Part shown: positions 48,065-58,968 of the stretch, in pieces
Numbering within the stretch: the stretch's first letter is position 1
Layout of the letters: each line of letters opens with the position of its first letter
Origin: Rana temporaria
Taxonomy: Eukaryota; Chordata; Amphibia; Anura; Ranidae
Assembly: GCF_905171775.1 (NCBI RefSeq)
Contig: NC_053494.1
Span: 127,069,824-127,133,823 of the forward strand
Length of the DNA stretch: 64,000 nucleotides
Direction: 5' to 3'
Program-made: the position numbers and the translations under genes
The notes under the pieces: generated by a model
What the model saw: the letters and a program-made list of their open reading frames with translations, nothing else
Told to the model about the DNA's origin: nothing
Databases searched by the model: none

Positions 48065-48635
48065 TTAAAGGGTAACACCACTTTTGTGGGGGGGGGGGGG
48101 GGGTAGCAAATAAAGAAAAAATAATATAATTGCGACACTAATCATATTGTAATTGAATGTTATTAAAAATGACTTTTCCTTTTCAATCTGCAGCCACTGT
48201 AATGTTCTGAGAATGCATTGCAATATGGCTACATGGAGTTGGTCTGTACACAGAGTGTGTACTGACATCTCCCCAGAAACATAATTTCCTGCTTGTGTGA
48301 TTGGCTCACCAATTTTCCCAGAAGTCTGCCTAGGATATAAGTCAGATTTCAGGCATCCCCTGCAACACAAATGTCATTTTTGGAGAGACACTTTCAATAG
48401 AAAAACGTCTAAAGGGATGCAGGTCCAACAGATTTCCTCATTAGTGCTCTGCATTTGCACATCTGGCAGTTAACTATGAAATCAGTCCCATTAGACTCGC
48501 TCGGAACAGAGGCACAGAGAAACACTGAGGGATTTCTTGAAAATCTGCAACACAGTTTGTTATAATCCTTGCAATGTAGATAGATCACCCAGAGGGGAAT
48601 GTTTGTTTCTTGACAAAAATGGAGTTAGGCTTTAA
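48065..48635. mobile_element. TTAA MITE inserted at the SINE tail
   Basis: The left end TTAAAGGGTAACACCAC corresponds to the inverse of the right end GGAGTTAGGCTTTAA. TTAA lies at 48065-48068 and 48632-48635. It carries a long C/G homopolymer near 48092. No coding sequence. Confidence 0.6.
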
Positions 48636-49435
48636 ATAATAATACACCTCTCACAATACTTACATTCCAGCTTTTCTAACAGTCCACATTCTCTTCCTCT
48701 GGCTCTGTGTATTCATATTTGGTAAATAGTCTCTGCCAGTGCCACTAATCAGACACAGAATCCTCTCCACAGAAGTATTTTTCCACAGTATACCTCTGCA
48801 AACATGGCCAAGGGCAGCACTAGACCCAATGAAACTGCAACTGCTTCTCTCTGCTGGCATTGCAGACTGGGGATCAGGGCTAGACTAACATGTTTCAGCA
48901 CAGGCTTTCTTGGTTTTAGATATTATATTTATAGTTAACAAAAGATTATGATCCAAAAAATGAAATATTTTAAGTTTAAAGTTCAATCCAGACCAAAGTG
49001 TTAAACTCTAGTTCTTGCTGTGTGTTAACATCTACATTTCTAGAAAGAAAGCTTCAAATACAATAAAAGTGCCCCTATAAATATGATGATCAGCCATTAT
49101 AGCCACGATGATCAGATTATGTATTATGTGTTGGTGAAGAGACCTAGTGGCGTAGCTACAGGGGTCATAGGGATCAGAATGGCAACCCGCCCATGCTCCA
49201 GGGTGCCCGTGCAAATGGTAGATAATGCCAATCAGATGAGACTGAACTCCCCATCCTCAGTCGAACTGTACATCGGCAGTGAGGGAGCTCAGCCAGACAG
49301 TGAATGCACTCAGAAAAGTGAAAACAGTGGAAGGGGGAGGTGTTTTATCGAGTTTATGCTGTACTCTCTCTCCCTTCCCCTACAGTGCAGTACCCGGCTT
49401 TATGATTGAAGGTACTGTGGTGTACTGATTTTTTT
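48636..49435. other. no recognised gene
   Basis: No coding region with a recognisable domain. A fragment GTGGCGTAGCTACAGGGGTC at 49149 resembles the start of a dispersed repeat also hinted at near 49940. Confidence 0.45.
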
Positions 49436-49439
49436 AAAG

Positions 49440-49532
49440 ACTTTATATATATGTATGTGTGTTTTTATATTTGTTTGTATGTGTGTGTGTTTATATGTGT
49501 ATATGTATGTGTTTGTATGTGTGTTTATAAAT

Positions 49533-49590
<58 letters not shown>
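49440..49590. repeat. (TG)n and TATG microsatellite
   Basis: TATG-rich segment followed by a pure GT run of about 45 bp at 49537-49583. Confidence 0.95.
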
Positions 49591-49593
<3 letters not shown>

Positions 49594-49595
49594 CA

Positions 49596-49945
49596 GAGCA
49601 TTCTATCCATCCCATGATGCACTGCAGAGAATTTCACCTATTTGATGATACACTCCAGAGCATTTTACCCAACACATAAAACACTGCAGAGCATTATAAC
49701 TATCCCATGAGACACTGAAAAGCATTCCACCCCTTTTCATAACACTGTAAGGAATTTCACCCATCCAATGATACACTTCAGAAGATTTCACCCATTCTAT
49801 GATACACTGTAAAGCATTCCACCCATCCCATGACACTTAAGAGCATTTCACCCATCCCATGATACACTGCAGAGAATTTAAACAATCCCATGACACACTG
49901 TAGAGTATTACACCCATCCCATGGCATTGCAGAACATTTCATCCA
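49596..49945. repeat. 31-bp minisatellite, about 11 units
   Basis: Consensus words CAGAGCATTTCACCCATCCC and ATGATACACTG repeat with a 31-32-bp period and moderate divergence. Confidence 0.85.
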
Positions 49946-50677
49946 GTGGCAGAACTACCAAGGTCACAAAGGTTGCACTTGCGATTGGGCCCTGGAATTC
50001 CACCACTGTGGGGTGGGCCCCAAGATGGCAGGAAGAGGGTCTGATGCAGAACATGTGAAAGGGTCCCATTACAGGACCATATCAAAGGGCCCCGCAATAG
50101 AAATTGCTGAACAAATTCAGATCTCCTTATCACTACCCCTGAGGAAGGCTTTTCTAACCAGAAACACATTGGATATTTTGGAGACAACACATATCTGTAT
50201 ATGTACATGGGTATATACTAATACATGCAATTTCATATGTCTTTGTATAGACATTATTTTTCGATGAATGTTGTTTTTATTCTTCTTTTGTAATTACATT
50301 AAATTTTTTTAACAAAAAGTTTATTTGGTGTTCGTATCGCCTTTAAAGTCCCGTTTTCCAAGGGGGACATTTCCTATTGTATGAAAATTTGTTTGGGGTG
50401 TTGGCGTCAGGACACCAGGTCTTGTTCATGGTGGAATCTCTTTCTTATGACAGGAGTAAAGGGCCCTGGGATCAAGGGCCCCTGGCCCATTGGGAAAAGT
50501 CTCAAGACAAGAATCAAAATAGGAGATGGTTTACAAAAAAACGTTCTGTTGCGATACTGGCCAACATTCTAAACTGATGTAGAAAAAAGTTTCCCCTCAA
50601 GGGCTGGACTTTGTAGGCACAGATTGTATAACCACAAAAGGGTAAAAAATTTAATATTTATTTGTACAAAATAGAAC
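49946..50677. other. no recognised gene
   Basis: Contains a GGGGTGGGCCCCAAGATGG-like dispersed segment near 50012 and AT-rich DNA. No supported gene. Confidence 0.4.
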
Positions 50678-51293
50678 ATTGATGGATCATATAAAACGTT
50701 CAGCAATATAACAATGGAATATGCAATACGTGAAGATACACATGAGTATACACATCATACAATGAAGGATTACTATGCGTTACGGAGGCGAAACTCCTTC
50801 TTCAGGGAGAATTCACTGTATGTTTTTATACTGTAATCTAAAATATAAAAGCAATACATAAACTTATAATATTTTGAATCAGAAAACACTTTTCAGATCA
50901 TCAAAATGGCAAAAGATGGAGCATAGGTATTGAATACATCATAGCGGAGGCATACTTACATAGACACGCATGCATGGAAGTCCACAGCGGAAAAAAAAAA
51001 AAAAGTATGCCTCCGCCATGATGTATTCAATACCTATGCCCCTTTTTTATCCATCTTTTGCCATTTTGATGATCTGAAAGGTGTTTCCTGATTCAAAATA
51101 TTATAAGTTTATGTATTGCCTTTGTATTTTATATTACAGTATAAAAACATACAGTGAATTCTCCCTGAAGAAGGAGTTTCGCCTCCGTAACGCGTAGGAA
51201 TCCTTCATTGTATGATGTGTATACTCATGTGTATCTTCACGTATTGCATGTTCACTTGTTATATGGCTGCACGTTTTATATGATCCATCAATT
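50678..51293. mobile_element. long foldback element, about 290-bp arms
   Basis: ATTGATGGATCATATAAAAC at 50678 is mirrored by GTTTTATATGATCCATCAAT ending 51292. Arms 50678-50965 and about 51005-51292 pair almost throughout, including GAAGAAGGAGTTTCGCCTCC. The A-rich loop is about 35 bp. Ends and TSD are unclear. Non-coding. Confidence 0.85.
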
Positions 51294-51474
51294 TATTCTA
51301 AAAGAATTGTGTCTTTTAGAGAATGATCTTACTACATTGTTTTTATCAATAAACAATCATTTAAGGAAGGGTCAGGTGTGAGAATTTCTTCAATTATTGA
51401 TCCAATTCAACCAAATTGATCTTTTTCATTAATTAATCAAATAAGCAGATAATAATAATCGTTTTTATTTATTT

Positions 51475-51850
51475 TTAAATAACAAACATGTCATATTACC
51501 TCCACTGTGCAGTTCGTTTTGCACAGAGTGGCCCCAAACCTCCTCTTCTGGGGTCTCTCAGCGGCGTTGGTGGTTCCTCCTCACATCGAGTGTCCACGTT
51601 AGGGAAGCACTCTCTTTGGTGGACACCCGTGCCGGCGCGCTCCCGAGTCCTGCATTCTGTGTCAATTCACACAGAATGCAGGATTCCGCCCTGTCCCCCC
51701 GGCGCAGCGTCATTGGATTTTATTGTCGGTAGCAGGAGCCAATGGCTGTGCTGCTATCAATCTATCCAATCAGGACACGAGACTCCAGCTAGAGATGATG
51801 TGCTCATTCCCGGCCAGAGATTGACAGCATCTAGGTAAGTAAAACTGTCT
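51475..51850 (-). mobile_element. MITE of the 'GCACAGAGCAGG' family, partial
   Basis: The start (ATTACCTCCACTGTGCAGTT, CGTTTTGCACAGAGTGG) is nearly identical to 15611-15645, and both copies contain CCAATGGCTGTGCTGCTATC. The right end is not defined. Confidence 0.6.
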
Positions 51851-52678
51851 CATTATACAACCTCCATTAGATCTACCATAGGTGTGTGCAGCCTATTGCA
51901 TTAGGGTGTGCACCCCAAAGTTCAAACACACATTGCCTGTGTGTATGTCTATATACAGTATATGGCCCTGGCACAGTGATCTCCCTGACGCACAGTGAAA
52001 GAGAAGTATGTAAGCACTCCTCTAATGGCAGAGACGGTAAGAGGGAGATCTTTCCCATTTCCCTGCTGCTACATAGATTTATAATGCTAATGCACTCTAG
52101 GTGGTTATGATGTGCCCAGACATATCCACCACACCCTGTGCGCAACACCCATGGGATCTACCTGTTTGGACCAATGTAACCATGTATATACCATATCTGG
52201 CTGATGCACGTGGAAGCTGAAAAACACTGAAGTAGACCCTGCTACTTCAGCGGCGTTCGGTCCATAAGGGATGTAGTTGCGCCGCCCCCCTAATCTTCAT
52301 GCGCTGGCCCCTAATCTTATTGTAGGGCACCGGATGGATTTCTATGGGTTTTGAAATTATATACAGTCTGATGCTCTAATTGGCTTCAAAAAGATTGGGC
52401 TCACCAACTTGTGAAATTAGCCAATCACCATTTGCTATTGTCTTTCTGCTTCACCTCCCAGCCAATCAGGACAAGAAGCAGGTCCTAAGACCGGATTGGC
52501 CGGGAGGAGAAGCCGGGAAAGCCGCCACGACTTGGATGGGGTAAGTGCGGGTGGGTGAATGGGCGGGCAGAGGGGTTTGTTTGCCGCACCCCCTAAATAA
52601 TAGATCCCTAGCCGCCAAAGGCTACTTCTGTGATCTCCACTTTCTTTTGGGGCCCGTCCTGAGTGGCTAGTCAGCATG
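51851..52678. repeat. noncoding, includes GC-rich dispersed repeat
   Basis: 52440-52560 matches the repeat at 16200-16350 in block order (CCAATCAGGA, GGTCCTAAGAC, GGTAAGTGC). The remainder shows no gene. Confidence 0.45.
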
Positions 52679-53070
52679 TTAAAGGGGGCTTCCAGATTGC
52701 GATAAGCCCCCCGCCTGCAGACTTCCACAACCACTGGGCAAGGTTTGAGGGAATGAGGTGCTTGTCCCCATCAACATGGGCCCAAGGTGCTTTGGGGGGA
52801 CCCCAAATCACCCTCCCCATGTTGAGGGCATGTGGTCTGGTATGGTTTAGGAGGGGGGCACTCTCTTGTCCCCCCTTTTCCTGTGGCCTGCCAGGTTGCA
52901 TGCTTAGATAAGGGTATGGTATGGATTATGGGGGACCTCCACGCCATTTTCTTTTTACATTTTGGCACAGGGTTTCCTTTAAAATCCATACCAGACCTGA
53001 AGGGCTTGGTATGGACTTTGGGGGGACCCCCACGCCATTTAAAAAAAAAATGACGCAGGGTTCCCCTTAA
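52679..53070. mobile_element. TTAA-bounded GC-rich MITE
   Basis: TTAAAGGGGGCTTCC at the left and GGTTCCCCTTAA at the right are inverted, with TTAA at 52679 and 53067. Internal direct repeats of TTGGTATGGACTTTGG / GGTATGGATTATGG type. Non-coding. Confidence 0.6.
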
Positions 53071-53089
53071 CCACTTAAATACACTGTTA

Positions 53090-53509
53090 TGCCGCGTACA
53101 CACGATTGGTCAATCCGATGAGAACGGTCTGATGGACCGTTTTCATCAGACCAAACCGATTGTGTGTGGGCCCCATCAGTTATTTATCCATCGGTTAAAA
53201 AATATGAAACCTGTTTTAAAATTAACCGATGGATACCTAACCGATAGAAAAAAAAAACGATCGTTTGTAGGCACATCCATCGGTTAAAAATACACACATG
53301 CTGAGAATCAATTTGATGCATGCTTGGAAGCATTGAACTTCGTTTTTTTCAGCACGTCGTTGTGTTTTACATCACCGCGTTCTGACACAATCGTTTTTTT
53401 AACTGATGGTGTTTAGGCACGACTGACCATCAGTCAGCTTCATCGGTTAACTGATGGAAAAATCCATCAGACCGTTTTCATCAGATTGACTGATCGTGTG
53501 TACAGGGCA
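53090..53509. mobile_element. Harbinger MITE with TTA TSD
   Basis: The left end TGCCGCGTACACACGATTGG and the right end, read inward, TGCCCTGTACACACGATCAG form TIRs. TTA flanks both sides (53087-53089, 53510-53512). Further inverted blocks, GAGAACGGTCTGATGG with its mirror and TCCATCGGTTAA, fill the subterminal region. The termini share CGTACACACGA with the large Harbinger copies. Confidence 0.85.
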
Positions 53510-53529
53510 TTATTTAAACTACACTGCCT

Positions 53530-53998
53530 GCACTGACTGAATATAGAGTCTACACTGAATATATGGTCTTCACTAAATGCAGAGTATATATATATATTAA
53601 ATATACTGCCTGCACACCACTAACTAACCTGCCTACCTAATCTAGCTCAATCTAGCTCTGTCTGAACACTACACACGGCCGCTATGTAAGTAGCCTTATA
53701 TAGTGTGGGGCATTGACTTAGTCCCCCTGAGCCATGATTGGCCAAAGGCACCCTGCCTTTGGCCAATTATGGCTCTCAGCAGAGAGCGCTGTTATTGGCC
53801 AAAGCATGCAGGTCAGGTGCATGCTTTGGCCAACCATTATACAGTAATGCACTCCGATCTCGCAGTGCATTAAGGGGTGTTCTGCAGCGCTCAAATTTCC
53901 CACGAATGCCCCATAATAGTGTCTGTTTGGTGAACGGGCGTACACCCGATGTTTGAGTCAAACTTACGTTCGACTCAAACTTCAAGCTCATCCCTAAT
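53530..53998. mobile_element. hAT-like MITE end with nested hairpins
   Basis: The right end, read inward, is TTAGGGATGAGCTTGAAG followed by TTCGA/TCGAAC words, like a hAT-type frog MITE. Two hairpins built on TTGGCCAAAG lie at 53737-53767 and 53795-53833. Left boundary uncertain. Bases 53999-54200 show nothing. Confidence 0.45.
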
Positions 53999-54204
53999 AG
54001 CCATGCATAGAATAATTATTTAATGTAAAAAATGGAGTGAGGGTTAACTATAGGATTGTCTTGCAAGAATTGTAGGGACCATTGTTCTCACACTTTTTCT
54101 TCTCTTTTTAATCTGTTATATATTTCAGTCATTTAGGCCAATAACTTATATAAAGGGCATTATTTCTTTTACAATCGTAGTTCAGAAAGTCACATAAAAT
54201 CCTA

Positions 54205-55146
54205 TGTAGCGCCCCTTTACTTTCAGTATGGGCGCTATGCTAAAGTTAGTGAGAGAATGGGAGAGTTATTTTGCTCCCATTCATAATTTGCTGAATCTGG
54301 GCTGCTGTCATTCCTGGACTGTCCTGTAGGTCAGTCTGCGCTCATCTGTGGCAGACACAATTTTTGTTTGTTCTTCGCGGGTTCCAGGTTCCAGGTGCGG
54401 CACCCACCAGGGTGTGCACATCCAACAGACCCCCGGCGATATGGCCTACCAGGCCGGGGTCGCATGCTATGCGTAGTTCCATGCTGCTGAAAGGGGCCCC
54501 AGTGACTCGCTGGGTCCATGGCTCTATTGAAGAGATCCCAAGCTATGTGCTGAACGGTGGGGGATTGGCTCAAGGAGAACCCTAGAGGCAGGTTATCTGA
54601 GGGGCTTGAACGAACCTGTCAATGTCTGGTGACCGGGACATTGACAGGTACACTTCAACTGTCACCCGGTGACCCTGACTTAATTTACTGGGAGGATTCG
54701 CTCAATCCATTCAGCTCATCCAAGTACTAGGCCTGTGGCAGAGGTCCCTAGAGCCAGGTCTGTGGCAGAGACCTGTTCTTCCCAGCAACCTTAAAGTAGC
54801 GCTTCGGCTGCCAAACTCGTGGCAGGAGTTTGTCTGGGGGCACTTCATCCACTCTGACTAGAGTGGTGACGAACTGTATCTACTACTACTGAGAGCAGGA
54901 TTGCTCGCTTCATATCCAGGCCTGATACTGCAAAGTTATCTATTGCTTCATCAACCTTTCCTCTCTACCTCATGTTGATGTTGGTCATGTTGGGCCGATA
55001 ATAAAGCATTCAGAAAACCTTTATTTATTGTCTGGACATTCACTCACTTAATCTACTCATCAACTTCACCCCTAGACAACGGTAAGAGGTAACTTAATAT
55101 GCCGATCCCAACAACAACAAGCGGCTCCTGAGGGGGTAGCGCTACA
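54205..55146 (+). mobile_element. solo LTR (942 bp)
   Basis: Begins TGTAGCGCCCC and ends GGTAGCGCTACA, so it has TG...CA with an 8-bp terminal inverse. It is flanked by CCTA at 54201-54204 and 55147-55150. AATAAA at 55000 fits an LTR poly(A) signal. No internal retroelement coding region. Confidence 0.7.
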
Positions 55147-55150
55147 CCTA

Positions 55151-55690
55151 TATGAATTATTATACTAATATTATATAGTATTTGAAATGTTTAATCTCGA
55201 TGATCTAGAGATAAATATTTCAATGCTGACTAAATGACAGATAAAAGCAATTCATCTAGCAATTGCCTCCAAAATAAATAGTTTTATCCTAGTTATTTTA
55301 GTGTGCATTCAACACTTTTCATTCAGTTGAAAACAGCAATGCAAGCTGTGTCGGTGTAGCAGTTCAGCCTATTGTTGCTTTATGTACAGTATAATGATAA
55401 TGAGCACATTTTATCAAGAGATTACAGTGCTAGAGTGTTCAACCCTATTACAGAACAAGGACCACTGCCAGCAGTTGTCTGTGTAGTTTGCACAGCTGTC
55501 ACTTCAGGACTAAACTGACTAAATTCTACAGTGTACAGAAATATTTTCTATGGCCTACTAAAGAAAAAGTTACATTTAAAAATGGGTTTTAGGTCATAGC
55601 ATATACAAAATATTGATAATAATCACAATATTATTTTATATTAAAACCTTATGAGATGTAGAAAGATTGATACCACTCTTACTTTAACTC
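55151..55690. other. no gene seen
   Basis: AT-rich intergenic DNA with no recognised feature. Confidence 0.5.
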
Positions 55691-55728
55691 TAAGGCCCCG
55701 TACTCACGACCAAACATGTCTGCTGAAA

Positions 55729-55758
55729 CTGGTCCGCGGACCAGTTTCAGCGGACATG
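55729..55758. repeat. perfect 30-bp subterminal palindrome
   Basis: Centred on GGTCCGCGGACC, extending through GCTGAAACT on the left and AGTTTCAGC on the right. Copy 1 has the same palindrome with one mismatch near 32379-32410. Confidence 0.85.
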
Positions 55759-56756
55759 TTCGTTCGTGTGTAGGCAGTAACGTACAGGATTCCAGCAAAC
55801 AATCGTCGGCCAGACCGTTTTCCAACGAACAACTGTTTCCTGGTCTTGCTTTAAAACAGTCTGCTGGAATCGTGTCCGTCAGACATGTTCGGTCGTCTGT
55901 ACACAAAAGCAGCGTACAAAAACCCTGCGCATGCTCAGTCCAAATGAGGAGACGGGAGCGCTCGTTCAGGTAAAACTCGCGTTTGTTTGGGATATGGCAC
56001 ATTCGTCATTAGAAACCTTTTATTCTAGCAAGAGAACAATGTCTTAAAAAGGCGCACTAAACCACATTTTCTTGCCTCGTTTTATTAATTCTTCTCTTGC
56101 TAGAATAACCCCGTTCTCTTGCTGATGCAATTTCAATAGAGTTGTCCCATACTGAAATGTCACATTTCTTGCTTGTGATGTAATCCTTTAATAATGTTTT
56201 CTATGCCAGACGTGTGTTTTGGTTGGTGGTCCTCCATAATTTATAGTAGTCATTTTTGTAAAGGAATGTGCATCTTTTTTTTTTTTTTTGTTGTTTCTAG
56301 TTATGTCACCATTTATATTTTTTTTTTTAACATGTTTTTTTCTTGTTTTTTTTTTTTTTTTTGTGTTTCATTTGAGAATATTAAACCATGTTGGCACACC
56401 AAATGTCCCCCCCCCCCCCAAGGAGTGTGTCCTTTGTAAATTACCCATTGTATATTTATTAAAGGTTTGCTGCCTAATAATCCCCACAGTATAACAAACA
56501 ATAGACATGTTTTCAAATGAAAGCAAAAAGCCTTTTATTCAGGCAAATGTCATCACAAAAAATAAACAGAACGGCAGCACTAGAATAGATAGCAAACTAT
56601 ATGCAAACTTGCATTTCCAACATGGTGAAGGATAAACTTCCAAGCCTCAGGAGCCAAACACAAAAATAGGAAGCAGCAGCACAGAAACAAAGGAACCCAA
56701 ACTGTGGTAGTCCAAACAAGATGTCCTTTATGTGGAAGGAAATGGAAGGCAGAGAA

Positions 56757-58035
56757 TCAACGTTTCCTCCTCTTTCCAGCCTTCCCTCCAGGCAGCCTTC
56801 CAGCGGATCTAACACGGGGTCTTGCAGGTGGGGTCGATGTGGCAGCAGGAGGATGGTGTTCCGCAAGCCGGGCCGGGTCACATAGCCCAGTCTCTGGGGT
56901 CAGCAGGCCCCTCTGCATCCACCAAAGGACCTGGTTCATCAGGGCCTTTGCCAGTCTTCTCTGGTCCTCCTCCCCTTCATTTAAATCGTGGGCCAATGAG
57001 GCACTGAAGGCCTCTGTGGGGTTGAGGGGGGCCCTCATGATGGCGCTTGCCTCCTGTATCATGCGGAGGCTTGCCTCCTCCACAGGCCTCAACTGCCTCC
57101 TTCGGCCTGATGGCCTCACCTGGGGGGGAGAAGACTGGCTGGTGGTGGTTCTCCTGGCCGGGGGGACCTGCTGCAGGCCACTGGGCCCAGCCTCCTCCTG
57201 GCTGCCACTGACCCCGGCCTCCTCCTGGCTGCCACTGACCCCGGCCTCCTCCTGGCTGACAGACACCTGAGGATCTGCCACCTCCTGGCTGATCTCTTCT
57301 TCCTGTGTGGAAAAAAAAGGAAATTTTTTACAATTTCGCAAAATAAAACCACACTCATTTTCATGTTTTTCGTTTAGTATTTTCTGTTCATTATTACTTG
57401 AATACACTCTACTTCTGACCCCTGCAGTTGTCATCTCTGACACCTATTTGTCTGTACACCTTTTTTTTTGCTTTTTCCCAGCTTGGCTTTTCTTTTACAA
57501 TATCAAATCATTAATCCACCAAGAATTATTTACGCCAGAAATATAGAGGAAACTACTATACCTCCTCATCGAAGGGTGGCAGATCAGCATCTCTGTCAGC
57601 CAGGCCCTCTTCCTCCGACTCTGCAGGGCTGTGGTCATCTGGGGAAGGTCCGCTGGAAGGTAGCATGGAGGAAAGGTTGGAAGAAAGACTCGACATCGTT
57701 TTCCTGCCTTCCATTTCGTCCCGCAAAAAAGCCATCTGTTTATAATACCACAGTTTGGGTTCCTTTGCTTGTCTTGCTGCTGCTCCCGATTTTTTGCTTT
57801 TATTAGCTTTGTATGCTCTCCTGTATGTGCTTCTGAGGTTGGCAAGTTTATCCTTCACCATGTTGGCAGTGCATCCTGGCACCCAAGTTTGCATATAGTT
57901 TGCTAGCTCTTCTAGTGCTGCCGCTCGTACATCTTTATTGCAATATAATGCGTGTTTTGAATTCCACAGGATGGGCGTCTCCTGATATTTTTGGAGTAAG
58001 GCCTCTATAGCTTCCTTGGTTTGTAGTTGGTCCAT
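56757..58035 (-). CDS. MADF-domain protein of Harbinger copy 2, intact
   Basis: Exons 58035-57562 (158 codons, donor GTATAG) and 57302-56757 (182 codons with stop), phase 0 junction, 339 aa. The MADF domain covers about residues 10-100: 'YQETPILWNSKHALYCNKD', 'DKLANLRSTYRRAYKAN', 'PKLWYYKQMAFLRDEM'. Exon 1 closes with a Ser-rich then acidic tail ('SPAESEEEGLADRDADL'). Exon 2 opens with imperfect 'GVSGSQEEA' repeats, then 'VEEASLRMIQEASAIMRAPL' and a basic tail 'GGKAGKRRKR' that could be a nuclear signal. A third, MADF-type protein is unusual for Harbinger. DNA binding is inferred from the domain; its role in transposition is unknown. Confidence 0.85.
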
Positions 58036-58968
58036 TTAAGTTTTAGAAAAATTATATTTCTTTTTGAGTCTAGATTCAAAAAACATAAACCAAAGAAAAA
58101 TAAATATTCAAAAGGATCAGCGTTGACCTTGATATAATATGTGTCTTCAAATTTATTACCTATATCTAATTACAAACACAGTCTCTCTTGTTTAGACAAT
58201 GATTGGCAGCTCGGCCGCATTGCTTGTACCAAACATTGATTTGCTAGATGCAGAGCCATTGTTAACATTGCAGTAAATATTTTTAATATATAAAAATAAA
58301 CAATGCTTACAAATGACAGTATTCATCTAGGCACTCTTTCATGTGTAAATCTCATGCCCCTGACAATGAATGACATAAAAGACACTTCCTAATGACCTCT
58401 GTACAACCAACACTTGAACAATACTTTGCCTGATCTGAATACACCATTCAAAAACTTGTCAATGAGGTACAGCATTGTTCACATCTCTATTTTGTGAGGT
58501 GTCCAAAAGCATTTGGATACCAAAATAACATTGTGGTACCCCATAGACAGAATAGCTTAAAAAGGGTGCAACCAACAGCCCAAACCCCCATCCCATGTGT
58601 CTACATATTCCAGGCCTCTGCTGATCCCATTTTTAATTTCCTTACCTTCCTGTCTCTTGCTCCACGTTTCTCACGCTCGCCTAATTACCGCGTAAGATGC
58701 GTAATCACGGCGTGCACCTTTTAAACACTCCGCGTATTTATTAAACCCCGCCCTCGTCACCTTTGCTAGGCCCTTAATCAATGATTTTAGGAAATATGGC
58801 GTTAACTGTGTATGTTCTGGATGCGCTCGAAGATTCTCCGCGTAACCGACGTAAACACGTTGTTTGCATTCTCTACACTCCGCGTATGTATTAAACGCCG
58901 CCCTCTTCTCCGCCCATGGCGTAAGAATTCATCTTTTCCACGCCCATAATCTCTGTGGGAAAGAAAAG
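58036..58968. promoter_or_regulatory. divergent promoter region between MADF and SANT genes (copy 2)
   Basis: Two related blocks starting GCGTAAGATGCGTAATCACG (58690) and GCGTAACCGACGTAAACACG (58840) repeat the 150-bp spacing of copy 1. Each is followed by CTCCGCGTATNTATTAAAC. A 933-bp spacer lies between the divergent ATGs. Confidence 0.5.
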
